This document shows, one piece after another, positions 1 through 9,323 of a stretch of 64,000 nucleotides of DNA (positions within the stretch are counted from its first letter, which is position 1; each line of letters begins with the position of its first letter). The notes under the pieces were generated by a model. The model was not told the DNA's origin, searched no databases, and worked only from the letters and a program-made list of their open reading frames with translations. This DNA comes from DTU013 sp964512095 (GTDB lineage: Bacteria; Bacillota; Clostridia; Acetivibrionales; DTU013), in NCBI GenBank assembly GCA_964512095.1, contig CAZEIH010000006.1, forward strand, positions 1 through 64,000, in the 5' to 3' direction. The translations under genes were made by a program, and so were the position numbers.

Positions 1-2
1 TC

Positions 3-92
3 AAGCTAGATGGAGTCCTCCCTCGTAAGACGTTTTCCATGGGAGAAGCAGAAGAAAAGCGCTACTACCTTGAGTGCAGAAGGATAAGGTAG
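3..92 (+). CDS. C-terminal end of an unrecognised protein (partial)
   Basis: One plus-strand frame is open from the window edge to a TAG at 90-92 and gives 29 residues ending in YYLECRRIR. It is rich in charged residues. I do not recognise the family, and it may be a chance open frame or the tail of a gene lying left of the window. It sits next to IS66 debris, so it could itself be a broken end. Confidence 0.25.
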   Translation, partial: KLDGVLPRKTFSMGEAEEKRYYLECRRIR

Positions 93-111
93 TAGAATCC
101 TTACCTACGTT

Positions 112-213
112 TTAAAATGGAGCAGCAAATACGTCCCTGAAAAATAGTTCCTGTATTTCTTGCGCATCCATTATGATAATTGATATTTAGTCGCAACCTC
201 TTGTGTACCTATA
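112..213 (-). pseudogene. relic of an IS66-family tnpA start
   Basis: Read on the minus strand from 213, this region matches the beginning of the tnpA copy at 1836. The translation runs GTQEVATKYQLS-stop-W against DTQKVATKYRLAQW in the other copy. The start codon is ATA instead of ATG, and there is an in-frame stop after about 12 codons. The upstream flank (about 213-300) also matches the flank at 1837-1912, so this is a decayed second copy of the same element end in the same orientation. No functional product is expected. Confidence 0.45.
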
Positions 214-224
214 CAATCACTCTG

Positions 225-266
225 TTTCTTAGTTGAAAAAGTATTCATGCTTTTTCAATTAAGAAA
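225..266. repeat. 17-bp inverted repeat (hairpin)
   Basis: Arms 225-241 and 250-266 are complementary with a single mismatch around an 8-nt loop. The corresponding place in the other IS66 copy (about 1855-1890) is also rich in TTTTTCAAC motifs but is less symmetric. It may be an element-borne regulatory hairpin upstream of tnpA or a weak terminator. Confidence 0.5.
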
Positions 267-454
267 CTATTTCAACCTCATTGTGATTGTACTATCTTAC
301 AGGTTCATATTCTATGTTATGCTATATTTGTCGCTTACAAGTATCTAACATGGATTCTAACGAATATGCCGAATCTCGGCAAACCCGATTATGCAAACAC
401 AACTGAAGTCTAAATGAATAGATGTAAGCGTCAAACACTGCCAGACCTGTTCAT

Positions 455-640
455 TTAATTTATGTCAAGCTTCTCCTTGCCAAGCCATTTATTAAGAGCA
501 TTGGAGATTTCTACCTTAAACTCTTCATCTGACAGACCAAGATCAGTTCCGCGCTCATGTAAAATAGTCTGCTGTGAATTACGCCAGACTGTTATATCCT
601 GAACCTTCTTACAATTTGAAGATAATTTGAAAAAGTACAA
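455..640 (-). pseudogene. unrecognised ORF fragment inside the IS66 remnant
   Basis: A 61-codon minus-strand frame starts only with TTG and has no ribosome binding site. It lies between the left terminal repeat and the point where tnpC homology stops. The last two thirds (from VQDITVWRNS) read like the charged C-terminal part of a real protein, but I do not recognise it, and it does not resemble the IS66 transposase C-terminus. It may be passenger or foreign sequence brought in by the deletion event. Confidence 0.3.
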
Positions 641-1164
641 GCTTCGAATTTGACGATTAACAGCATATCCGCCTTTACAACCGGCACATGGTCGGAAGTA
701 TCCTCACAACTCCGGCATGCGTAGACGTGCCGCACATGCCGCACAATCACCGCTTTCGCAGGTATAACCTTAAGTTCCTCGCGGATTTCTCTGCCTATTG
801 TATGTAATTCGCCGCCGCAGTCCGGGCAGACACGCTCAGCTTCCGGCAGTTCGTGCTCAATTACCTCAACAGGCAGGTCCTCTGGAAGCTTGTCCGTTGT
901 CAGACGGGTCCTCTTGCGGCAATGCGCCTTTACCTCGGTCAATGACGGCTCAGGTGCGGCCAAATTAGCGGTCACTTCCACCTCATTGAAAAGATTTATT
1001 TGTTCAACGTTGGTATGCTCGCTTGATATGCCGAATTGTTTGTGCTTTGCAAGACGGATTTGTGCCATAAGCCATTGAACTTGCTGCTCTAATTCAGTAA
1101 TCCTTCGGTCCTTTTCTTCAATTATGCTAAGCAGTTTTTCTGCCGAAATTTCTTGTGTTTTCAT
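592..1164 (-). pseudogene. tnpC: truncated IS66 transposase (tnpC) N-terminal part
   Basis: This is the N-terminal region of an IS66 DDE transposase. It has a coiled-coil leucine zipper (about residues 5-40), the KHKQFGISSE segment typical of the family, and a zinc-binding CPDCGGEL...YACRSC region at about residues 120-155. Homology stops just after VPVVKADM (near 660), where the catalytic DDE domain should begin, and about 20 unrelated codons follow to a stop. The start is placed at the ATG of MKTQEIS. Catalytically dead by deletion; it follows tnpB in the usual IS66 order. Confidence 0.8.
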
Positions 1165-1237
1165 ATGATAATATTTCCATATAAACCGCACAAAATCAAG
1201 CTTTTAGGCGCTTTTTGAAAAATATATGCGATGTTTT

Positions 1238-1588
1238 TTACGAAATTTGCCGCTCGAAAACTACCTTCCGACCAAGCTTTTTTTCCAGCCTAGCGCCGTC
1301 AATCAGACAGGATAATTCATTTACGTCAAGAACCATTGTAGTAGAGTCTCCTTCCGATGGCCAGCGAAAACGCCCGCGTTCCAGACGCTTAAAGTACAGC
1401 CAGAATCCGTCCCCGTCCCATTCAATAATTTTAAGCCTATTCCGGTTTCGGTTACAGAACACAAACAGTGCGTCCGCAAACGGGTCAAGTGAAAAGCTCT
1501 CCTGTACTAGTATCATCAGGCCATTTATGGACTTTCTCATATCTGTGCACCCGCAACAGAGATAAACAGGTTTATCATTCCATCTCAT
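1238..1588 (-). CDS. tnpB: IS66 family accessory protein TnpB (Orf2)
   Basis: This is a 116-aa protein of the IS66 Orf2 family, of normal length. The diagnostic features are present: VYLCCGCTDMRKSINGL at the N-terminus, DPFADALFVFCNRNRNRLKIIEWDGDGFWLY in the middle, and the KRLERGRFRWP stretch. It is required for transposition of IS66 elements, with an unclear biochemical role. It overlaps the end of tnpA by 4 nt. The frame is intact although the neighbouring tnpA and tnpC are broken, so it is probably a recent relic rather than a functional gene. Confidence 0.85.
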   Translation of the reverse strand: MRWNDKPVYLCCGCTDMRKSINGLMILVQESFSLDPFADALFVFCNRNRNRLKIIEWDGDGFWLYFKRLERGRFRWPSEGDSTTMVLDVNELSCLIDGARLEKKLGRKVVFERQIS

Positions 1589-1836
1589 TTTAGTGACATC
1601 AAGGTAAGGCAGATTTTTTTTAGCAGTTCAAGATCTGTCTGTGCATTTACCATGACATGACAGCTGTTAATTTCAATGACCATAGCTTCTTTCGCGTGTT
1701 GTGCTTGTTTCGACGTAAGCTGCATCCACCCGCTTGGCACAATATTCTTGATGTTTTGCCCACTCTCCTGCTGTGCCTGTATCACTTGCGCCCACTGCGC
1801 CAACCGGTACTTTGTTGCAACTTTTTGTGTATCCAT
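1585..1836 (-). pseudogene. tnpA: IS66 TnpA (Orf1) with frameshift
   Basis: This is the first gene of the IS66 operon, a small HTH-type protein. The start MDTQKVATKYRLAQWAQVI and SGQNIK are in one frame. The expected continuation EYCAKRVD is in another frame starting near 1746, and the family C-terminus (VNAQTDLELLKKIC) returns to the original frame. The open frame therefore appears uninterrupted while its middle is mistranslated, which indicates compensating indels around 1690-1746. Confidence 0.65.
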
Positions 1837-2023
1837 ACAACCACTCCGTTCCTGGTTGAGAAAGTTTGCTTACTTTTTCAACTTTTTCAACTGTATTCAT
1901 CGTGATTGTATCAACTTCGCAGCGGATATACCATGTGATGGTTTATTTGACGCTTACGTTTTGGCAGAGTTTGACGCTTAAAGAACCGTCCCCATATTTA
2001 CGTCCCCATATTTATATTTATAA

Positions 2024-2056
2024 AATAAGAGGTTGGCCATTAGCCAACCTCTTATT
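2024..2056. terminator. bidirectional intrinsic terminator
   Basis: A perfect 14-bp stem (2024-2037 with 2043-2056) around a 5-nt loop is followed on the plus strand by a T run and on the minus strand by a T-rich tract. It lies just beyond the stop of the last pilus-operon gene and closes that long transcription unit before the IS66 debris. Confidence 0.9.
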
Positions 2057-2080
2057 TTTTAATTATTCATTATAATGTTT

Positions 2081-5000
2081 TTATCTTAATATAGGCGGTG
2101 CGGGTTCACCAAATATTACCTCACTGTCAAGAGATAATACTTGAGTAGAATCATCCTCCATAGTCAAAATTACATTGCTTATTTTAACACTTTGAGTATT
2201 CGCCTTAGGTACTTCAACTACTATATAGTAGCTCTTTCCTGCGTATGTACCTCCATCTGGTGTGTCATTACTACTATATAATTGTCTAAGACCTGCTAGC
2301 TCTGTAGGAATACTACCTACTAAGCTATCTAACCCGTCCTTTACCTTAGCATACAATTCATTAGTAGGTGATGACACGATAATTCCATCACTATCCTTAG
2401 TCTCAAGCATAAAATCGATACCCTTTACCTGAATTCCATCTATCTCATCAATTTCTATTCGCGCTACATATTTAGCAGGATATCCTTTTGGACATCTTAG
2501 GTAATATTTGCGATTCTCTAAGTCATCGCCAAGGTATGATACGGATGTATTATACTTATAATACTTGGCATCAATACCTATATCAAGTGCTAAATTAAAT
2601 GTAACTTCCCATTGGTTATTTTGACCTGTTAATGCAACTTCAGCTTCGTCAAATTCAGTTCCATCGCTCAGGCGTCTTACTTTTATTGGGTTTGGACCTA
2701 ATACATATCCCGCAGGTAAATCAATACTATACTTATGACTGCCTACTATCTTTCTTTGCTCAAATGATCCTGCAGAGCTGGTTTGTCCTATTGCAGTGTC
2801 TACATCTTTTACTGTAACATTCTTAACCCCCCTGCCCTCACTATCCTTAACATATATTGTCACCATCCCTTCCTTTACAAGAAGACTTCCACTTCCACTA
2901 TGCTCATCAGGTAAACCGTAAACACTATATTTAGTTTTTGTGTTTACATTTAAAGTAGTTGGATCAGCAGCATTAATGGTTACAGTCTCCTGTTTGCTAA
3001 TACCTGAAGGGCTCGGATTAACCCCATCTGTGGAATAGAAAGTAAATGAACCAACGTCTTGATTAATTTTACTTATCACTTGTGTTCCATTTGAATATTT
3101 TGCATCAATATCATATTTCGGTGCAACATCCTGCTGGGGAGCAATATTTCCTGTAGCGCTTACAAGTGTATTTATGTTTATAGTTTCACCGATAAGACAT
3201 GATGTTATTGGGTTACCAAGTTGATCTGTAAACGATACATTCGGTTTTATAACCGGAGTGCTTACACAATTCATTTCTTTTTCTAAAATACTTATAGCAC
3301 CTGTTTCGCTTGTCTCCTGTGCCTTTATTCTTATCATAAACTGGCCAACTGTAGTACGGTTAGCTAGATTATGTGTTATTGCATCATCTGTATCAATAGG
3401 AACGACTATCCCATCCGCTACATTTACTTCATAAATACCATCATTATCATAGTCTACATCAACCCAGTATTTTAATTTGTTATCATAGTCATCAGTTAAC
3501 TTGAAAATTAAATCAAAATTTGTTGTATTTATGTGTTCTGTATTACCTGTTGGCTTTATTATATGTATAATGGGTTTCTTGTTTGCAACCGCATGAGCTT
3601 TGAAGGCTGTATTGACAAACAGCTTTATTTCATACTCAGGATATCCAGGTTTATGTCCAGTACCCGAATAAGTTATATTATCTTTTGTATAAGTATAGAA
3701 ATTGTTCATCGCATCATCCTGAACTCTTTCACCACTCGAAGCTTTATAGAGATTGAATAAAGGTATAACATCTTTTTGCTCAAGATCAAGCTTAAACCAC
3801 TGGTAATGCGTACGAGCAACTGATCGCTGGTTCTGTGGTACCGACTCTAAATTGTACGGATATAATGTTATAGTGTTTGAGTTAATTGGACGAACAAGCA
3901 CTGCTTCTTTATTCGGGTTTATCTCCTGATAAATACCTATTTTGTATGTATTATTTAATGCAGAATACTCACTACGTAATTTCGAATGATTACCGAAGCC
4001 AATTAGACCAGCTGTTTCGCCTCTACCGCTGCGTATTGTCTGTCCCACATCATCCCAAAATTTATCTGTTAAGGCATCATTGTATTCATAGTGAATACTA
4101 TCATGCGTAAACATTACGCTCTGTTTAGTTCTGATAAATTCATCCAGCTCTTCTATTGCCTCCGTATTAAATTCTCTATCATCTGAATAGTTGTCAGCAA
4201 AACCAAGGATAACCATATCGTAATTACCATTAAGATCACGCAAATGTTTACTTGGGGTTCCACTATTGAATTCATTAACAGTAGTCTCAGTTACGTTAAT
4301 CCTGAATTCACCAGGCCTTTGTCCATATGTGTTGAAAAGACTAGTTAGGTTTGCGTTATTATCCGAATTGGGCTTTATTTGCAGAACATTAATAACCAAT
4401 TCATCTCCTTTTACTCTTATAACATCAGTAGCCTCAGATTTTGCACCCAGCCCGTTTGTTTCAGTAACAACAAGCTTCCAAAAATAAACGCCTGTTAATT
4501 CCTGGGACATGCTGTAATTAATAGTATCATACTCTCCATTAATTATCTCTCTTGTAGCAACTCGTTCAAAGTTTTCAAACAAGCTGTTACAGTTTCTGTC
4601 TATATATAACTCAACTGTAAACAAATCATCGATATCTGAATCAGGATCATATACACCATATTCAAAAGTCAAGTTGTGACTTACAATAGGTTGTCCTACT
4701 TCATGATATGATTGTGGTTTCTGAGTTACTTGCAAAATAGGTCTTTGATTATATTTTTCATACTCAGTAATTAGATTGTTAAATACACTGTCATTAAGGC
4801 CGTTAACTTCCTTTACGTTCGCTCTACCTCTCACACTGTTAAATTTGTTGTACATAACTGTAACAGGTATGCTGCTTAGCGTTCCATCCTGAGATGCACC
4901 TTTAAATGCATCATTATGGAATATACACAGCTGATTTGAATCTATAAACTCTAATACTTTTTCTGCTCTGTGCTCTGTTATGTCATTACCAAAGTGAGTA

Positions 5001-5686
5001 TCTGTTACCGTATTTCTACAGTATGTACCTTTCCCAAAATAAACAACATCATAAGTGCCATTAATATCATCTCTGAGAGATATAAATTTATTTAATGACA
5101 TTGATGTAATATCGTATTTAGAATTATTTTTTAATTTCGTGTACAACAAGTCACCGGGATTAGGTTTTGATGGATCATTTGATCCATTGGCAGTGCTATT
5201 TGTCATAATACTAGGATACACTTCAAGAACACGAATCTTATCGCGATTAATTAGTATAGCATCATCATCATAAAATTCTATGTTAAATTTTCTCGTTTCT
5301 TCCTGGTAATTATACCACCACATGAACGGTTGACGAGTTGTGAACCTTATTTCAATGCTACAACTGTCTACAGCATTATGACTTACTGCCTTTCCTGTTA
5401 TCTCCACTTTAGCGTTTCCATAATTTCCTATTACATTTAGATTCAACCCTTCAGGTAACTCACTCGCATCATAATAATAATTATTGCTACCTTCGTGATC
5501 ATACTCCCAGTCCAACGCCACATCAATAGTGCCTATAACCGTACCATCATTTAAAGGTGTCTCTTTAAATGTACCGTTGGGGCTTGGTACTACCGGAGCT
5601 GCACTAGCGCTCATCGGTAAAATAACCGTAACCATCATAATAATAAGTGTGAGTGCTGCTACCACCCTGTTATGATTTTTTCTCAT
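2081..5686 (-). CDS. giant secreted protein, last gene of the pilus operon (DUF5057-like)
   Basis: This 1201-aa protein starts with a clear signal peptide (MRKNHNR, a hydrophobic core, cleavage near ASA-APVV at about residue 29). Its start is fixed by a strong AGGAGG at 5701-5696. Two related blocks, IRVLEVYPSI (about residues 140-270) and INVLQIKPNS (about 430-560), each continue into YDVVYFGKG or YDMVILGFAD and a later FIRTKQSVMFTHD-type strand. This suggests a repeated Rossmann or glutamine-amidotransferase-like fold, as I recall for DUF5057-type proteins. Several Ig-like beta segments follow, and a Cna-B-like stretch (ITIYVKDSEGRGVKNVTV) lies near residue 950. There is no LPXTG motif. Its position at the end of the pil operon suggests an adhesin or pilus-associated surface factor; this is inference. 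Confidence 0.7.
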   Translation of the reverse strand: MRKNHNRVVAALTLIIMMVTVILPMSASAAPVVPSPNGTFKETPLNDGTVIGTIDVALDWEYDHEGSNNYYYDASELPEGLNLNVIGNYGNAKVEITGKAVSHNAVDSCSIEIRFTTRQPFMWWYNYQEETRKFNIEFYDDDAILINRDKIRVLEVYPSIMTNSTANGSNDPSKPNPGDLLYTKLKNNSKYDITSMSLNKFISLRDDINGTYDVVYFGKGTYCRNTVTDTHFGNDITEHRAEKVLEFIDSNQLCIFHNDAFKGASQDGTLSSIPVTVMYNKFNSVRGRANVKEVNGLNDSVFNNLITEYEKYNQRPILQVTQKPQSYHEVGQPIVSHNLTFEYGVYDPDSDIDDLFTVELYIDRNCNSLFENFERVATREIINGEYDTINYSMSQELTGVYFWKLVVTETNGLGAKSEATDVIRVKGDELVINVLQIKPNSDNNANLTSLFNTYGQRPGEFRINVTETTVNEFNSGTPSKHLRDLNGNYDMVILGFADNYSDDREFNTEAIEELDEFIRTKQSVMFTHDSIHYEYNDALTDKFWDDVGQTIRSGRGETAGLIGFGNHSKLRSEYSALNNTYKIGIYQEINPNKEAVLVRPINSNTITLYPYNLESVPQNQRSVARTHYQWFKLDLEQKDVIPLFNLYKASSGERVQDDAMNNFYTYTKDNITYSGTGHKPGYPEYEIKLFVNTAFKAHAVANKKPIIHIIKPTGNTEHINTTNFDLIFKLTDDYDNKLKYWVDVDYDNDGIYEVNVADGIVVPIDTDDAITHNLANRTTVGQFMIRIKAQETSETGAISILEKEMNCVSTPVIKPNVSFTDQLGNPITSCLIGETININTLVSATGNIAPQQDVAPKYDIDAKYSNGTQVISKINQDVGSFTFYSTDGVNPSPSGISKQETVTINAADPTTLNVNTKTKYSVYGLPDEHSGSGSLLVKEGMVTIYVKDSEGRGVKNVTVKDVDTAIGQTSSAGSFEQRKIVGSHKYSIDLPAGYVLGPNPIKVRRLSDGTEFDEAEVALTGQNNQWEVTFNLALDIGIDAKYYKYNTSVSYLGDDLENRKYYLRCPKGYPAKYVARIEIDEIDGIQVKGIDFMLETKDSDGIIVSSPTNELYAKVKDGLDSLVGSIPTELAGLRQLYSSNDTPDGGTYAGKSYYIVVEVPKANTQSVKISNVILTMEDDSTQVLSLDSEVIFGEPAPPILR

Positions 5687-5832
5687 GAAACTAACCTCCT
5701 AAACATTACAATTTAGCCCACATATTAGTCAAAATTTTATGTTTTAAGATATTTTGTGCAATGTTAATATAAATATTTGCCTACACATATATTATCACTT
5801 TTTTCCTGTGTTTTGTAAAGTGCTATTTTATC

Positions 5833-8406
5833 TTACGCAGTTACAGATAACTCTCTCCATGATTTAATCTTAAGTCTCTTAACAACATTTCTTTCACCAC
5901 CTACAGAAGCTATATCCAACTCCTCTATTGTGTTGGCATCAAAATAATTAGTAGCAGCATATATGTTTTGGAAAAACTGACGTACGTTATAATAGTTTTT
6001 CATCTTTTCTATAATAATTGATTCGTCATAAACTAATTTGACCTTACCAATTATATTCACGTTACCAGTACATATTATTGTTCCTCTAAATTCTTTCTCA
6101 CCTAATGAGCTGTTACTTATAGTTAGGTTACCATTACAAAAGACGATACCTTCTGGAACAGCATTGACATCCAACGTCCCCCCATTTGCTATAACCTTGA
6201 TTTCATATCCATTGAAATACGTTCCAGGATTAGTAATCGAGCTGTCAAAAAAGTGACTGAAAGGTGCCATGGTATCGTCGTCTACTGAACCAGGTCCGGT
6301 TGTTCCAAGCTTTTTTGTTTTTGAATAAAAAACATTCTTGAAGAAATTATCGACATACAAATTCGAGTGAGCAATGTAATTGTTAGTTGCTTCTATAAGT
6401 TCTTTTGACGAACCCTTTTGCGGGTCAGTCAAGGATGTATGATTTGCAAATATTTCAGCCTTACTACCAACATCATTAGTATCAATTAGTGCTATCCCTG
6501 CTATATACCCTGCAATATTATTAGCATTGAGATCTGTCCGTATATTAGTTTCTAAATAAGGATGAGTGTCAACAAATTTTATCATCCTTTTTCTCTTTTC
6601 CTCTAAATCTACCTCCGTTACTAAATCAAATTGCTCTCCCTCACTGGTGGTATATGTTTGGTATATATCTCCTGCTTCATTCCAATAAGCATTTAAGATA
6701 GATATTGGGTTTGATGTTCTGGATGTAACACTTTCTACGGACATATAAAACTCATCAAATTCATAAAAGGCAACACCAGGAACAATAAAATTACTGTTTA
6801 AAACTATTTCGCTACTAGGTAAATTTGATGGATGGAAGGGATAGTTATTGATTACAGAACTGCTTGCTCTATGATCAATTTCGCCCAAAGTAGGATGATA
6901 TTCTGATTCCTGACTAAGGCCTATATAATTGTACTTTGGATTGCCAGCATCAATATATCCTATCCTAATAGTAGAATCATTTGCATCAAGCTGTATATCA
7001 TCCTTTGTCCATAGGTTACCTCTTATATTAATACTACTTCCCGATATTGGATTAGTTTCATTCCCAATATAAACACTATCACAATATACATTTCCCTGAT
7101 CAAGATAGTCACGGAAAACAAGGGGAATATAGTCTACACCTATTGCATCTGGAGCATATAAGTTGACATCAATAGTTTTGTTTACTAAGTTATCATAAAA
7201 AAACGCATTTCCATATGTCTTATTCTTATAGTCATATGCAATTGCATTACTCGCATTTGTAAGTATTGTATCCACTGTCACACTTCCATTACTCCCATCA
7301 ACCTTAAAATCCCCGGGAGTATAGACATTGCCCCGTATATTTACATTAGCATTCCCCTTTACAGAAATGCCACCTTCTCCAGACGAATATAAGTCACCGA
7401 AAATTTTAGCATTAGAATAACTATTAAAAGTAACGCTACCTTGGGCACTTAAGGCATTCGTCAATATAGGATTACCTAATAATGGCGTGTAAATATTCTT
7501 AGTAATTGTCTTGTATTCCGGTGATGTAACATCCACCTCTACACGTACCTGTTTCATATCTTCTGATGTACCGCCTGATATACGAATATAAAGGCCAATA
7601 CTATTGTTTGCCGGATTTAACCTATCATTCCAGTCGGTTATCATTTCACTTTCTGTACTATAATTTATACTTGCGTATGCTTTAGTACACCTAAGATTTA
7701 TGTTTGGCTCTCTAACCCCATAATTTGCACTGCCACCCTTTAGAACAACATTTTTTGTGCTTTGCATACTTACTGCAGGCCCTGTCAAAGTATCAGCTCC
7801 ATCAGTATAAATAAGTAACTGCAGAGACAGCATATGAAAATATACCCTGTCAAACAGCTGTGAAATATATGTGGTGAGATCAGCTTCAAATGCAGCCTCT
7901 GGAGTGTTATATGTTGCTGCAGCAGTTGCATACGCTTTGGATATAGTACTTAAAGAACCATCTATATAATGGCATTGATAATCGTCTAGCGTATATTCAT
8001 TTAATCCGACGTCGGTCCAGTCGAACAAATAATAATTGTAGAAAAACTCTTGGGCTGCATTATGCATATCATAATCAATACTGAAGCTTATAGACTCACT
8101 AGCCATATAACTTTCCAGATTGCCTGGAGCTATTTTGTCCATCCTGTTTTGCACATAAATCCTTGCATCCTTCTCGGCATCAGCAAGTTTTTCATCTATT
8201 TGGTTCACATACTTCTCAGCTAAACAATCCATAGTGTAGTACTCATCTGACCACCTAACTGTTTTGCCTCCCATCGTTACACTAATAGTACTTATAGAAA
8301 GTGCCATTGTTCCAAGAACAGTCAACACAAGTAGTACACAGAGTGTTATAACTGCCGCGGCTCCCTTTTGGTCATTTAATTTAGCATACAAGCACTTCTT
8401 TTTCAT
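5833..8406 (-). CDS. PilX-like pilus protein with beta-helical body
   Basis: This protein of about 857 aa has a prepilin/PilX-like N-terminus: a short basic leader, then GAAAVITLCVLLVLTVLGTMALS as the hydrophobic helix. The start is placed at the ATG at 8406, preceded by GAGGGGTG, rather than the longer frame that begins inside the upstream intergenic region. Residues about 320-480 repeat short polar beta strands (ISVKGNANVNIRGNVYTPGD, SSINIRGNLWTKDDIQLD), and a similar block recurs near the C-terminus (GIVFCNGNLTISN...GTIICTGNVNI). This resembles a right-handed beta-solenoid of the bactofilin or PilX type. It is probably membrane-anchored or incorporated into the pilus. At several times the length of typical PilX it may form a tip structure (inference). 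Confidence 0.7.
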   Translation of the reverse strand: MKKKCLYAKLNDQKGAAAVITLCVLLVLTVLGTMALSISTISVTMGGKTVRWSDEYYTMDCLAEKYVNQIDEKLADAEKDARIYVQNRMDKIAPGNLESYMASESISFSIDYDMHNAAQEFFYNYYLFDWTDVGLNEYTLDDYQCHYIDGSLSTISKAYATAAATYNTPEAAFEADLTTYISQLFDRVYFHMLSLQLLIYTDGADTLTGPAVSMQSTKNVVLKGGSANYGVREPNINLRCTKAYASINYSTESEMITDWNDRLNPANNSIGLYIRISGGTSEDMKQVRVEVDVTSPEYKTITKNIYTPLLGNPILTNALSAQGSVTFNSYSNAKIFGDLYSSGEGGISVKGNANVNIRGNVYTPGDFKVDGSNGSVTVDTILTNASNAIAYDYKNKTYGNAFFYDNLVNKTIDVNLYAPDAIGVDYIPLVFRDYLDQGNVYCDSVYIGNETNPISGSSINIRGNLWTKDDIQLDANDSTIRIGYIDAGNPKYNYIGLSQESEYHPTLGEIDHRASSSVINNYPFHPSNLPSSEIVLNSNFIVPGVAFYEFDEFYMSVESVTSRTSNPISILNAYWNEAGDIYQTYTTSEGEQFDLVTEVDLEEKRKRMIKFVDTHPYLETNIRTDLNANNIAGYIAGIALIDTNDVGSKAEIFANHTSLTDPQKGSSKELIEATNNYIAHSNLYVDNFFKNVFYSKTKKLGTTGPGSVDDDTMAPFSHFFDSSITNPGTYFNGYEIKVIANGGTLDVNAVPEGIVFCNGNLTISNSSLGEKEFRGTIICTGNVNIIGKVKLVYDESIIIEKMKNYYNVRQFFQNIYAATNYFDANTIEELDIASVGGERNVVKRLKIKSWRELSVTA

Positions 8407-8420
8407 ACTTATTTCACCCC

Positions 8421-9320
8421 TCAATTCCCAAACCAAAACTTCTCAGCACAATTCTCAGCTAATAATGAATTGTCCGATGATCTCATAACCCTAATAATAC
8501 CAGAATATTCTGTAATAGTTTGATTTTTCTTTGTAATCCTACTCTGAGTGGACATACCGCTTACTATACCTATATCAACAGTTTCACCTTCTTGAATATC
8601 ACATAAATATATATCTGCGATAGCCTCATATTCTTCAATAACACCCATACCGTTATCTAAAGGTATTCTTCCAATATCATTTCTAACTTTTATGGTTGCA
8701 TTGGCAGGGCTAATTTGTATATTACTACAGTCTAAGTGTATAGGTATCATTGCTGTCTTTGAATTGGTAACTGGGTTACTTGAGTAAATTATACTGGTAT
8801 CAGTAGCACTGATACTGCCGGAGCTACTTGCTATTGTAATATCTACTTCGTTATTTATCGAATCCCATGTCAATATCACATCCACAGTGCTTGCATTTGG
8901 AATAACCTCCTCATAAGCAGCATCAGGATAGAAGCTAATTGGCATTGTTCTCGTGTTACCTTTTATTGAAGTTATTTCGAGTTTATATTTGGCGTCAAAA
9001 GGCGGATTCTGAAATAAACTATCATAGAACTGTGTATAAACATATTTATCAATTTCAGGATTTTCAACATCAAACCCTGTATTAAGATAGGTGCCGTCAT
9101 CATCGCCATGCCTCGGATCACCCTTATACATCTCCGTAGCCTTTACACATAATGCATTGGCAGAATCCAATTCATATGCAATACGGTTGGTTCTTGATGA
9201 GACAGTAAACATTTGAAGTAATGATACTGAAACAGCAGCCAACAAAGCTATTGATACTACAACTTCAATAAGCGTAAATCCGTTTTCATTTCTAATTTTC
9301 CCCGATTTAGATAATCTCAT
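8421..9320 (-). CDS. type IV prepilin-like protein (PilV-like minor pilin)
   Basis: This 299-aa protein has a class III prepilin signal: SKSGKIRNENG, then FTLIEVVVSIALLAAVSVSLLQMF with Glu at position 5 of the mature form. The rest is polar and beta-rich, longer than a major pilin, as expected for a minor or initiating pilin. It lies 3 nt after pilO and ends just upstream of the PilX-like gene, so it is co-translated with pilus assembly genes. The number of prepilins here (four plus the PilX-like protein) resembles the minor-pilin priming complexes of other T4P systems. Confidence 0.85.
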   Translation of the reverse strand: MRLSKSGKIRNENGFTLIEVVVSIALLAAVSVSLLQMFTVSSRTNRIAYELDSANALCVKATEMYKGDPRHGDDDGTYLNTGFDVENPEIDKYVYTQFYDSLFQNPPFDAKYKLEITSIKGNTRTMPISFYPDAAYEEVIPNASTVDVILTWDSINNEVDITIASSSGSISATDTSIIYSSNPVTNSKTAMIPIHLDCSNIQISPANATIKVRNDIGRIPLDNGMGVIEEYEAIADIYLCDIQEGETVDIGIVSGMSTQSRITKKNQTITEYSGIIRVMRSSDNSLLAENCAEKFWFGN

Positions 9321-9323
9321 AAA

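Larger units (their letters stand above)
424..1981 (-). mobile_element. internally deleted IS66-family element
   Basis: Terminal inverted repeats are visible: 424-443 (GTAAGCGTCAAACACTGCCA) against the reverse complement of 1962-1981, matching 18 of 20. A second, shorter GTAAGCGTCAAA end lies just inside at about 1946-1957. Between them, on the minus strand, lie tnpA, tnpB and the 5' part of tnpC in the usual IS66 order. At about 1.56 kb the element is much shorter than complete IS66 elements (roughly 2.5 kb), because most of the transposase gene is missing after about position 660. I could not find a convincing 8-bp target duplication. The copy is non-autonomous. Confidence 0.75.

Noticed and set aside
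417..1989. Target-site duplication of the IS66 remnant
   Set aside because: The 8 bases next to each inverted repeat do not match; either end has decayed or the true end is the inner repeat at about 1957.
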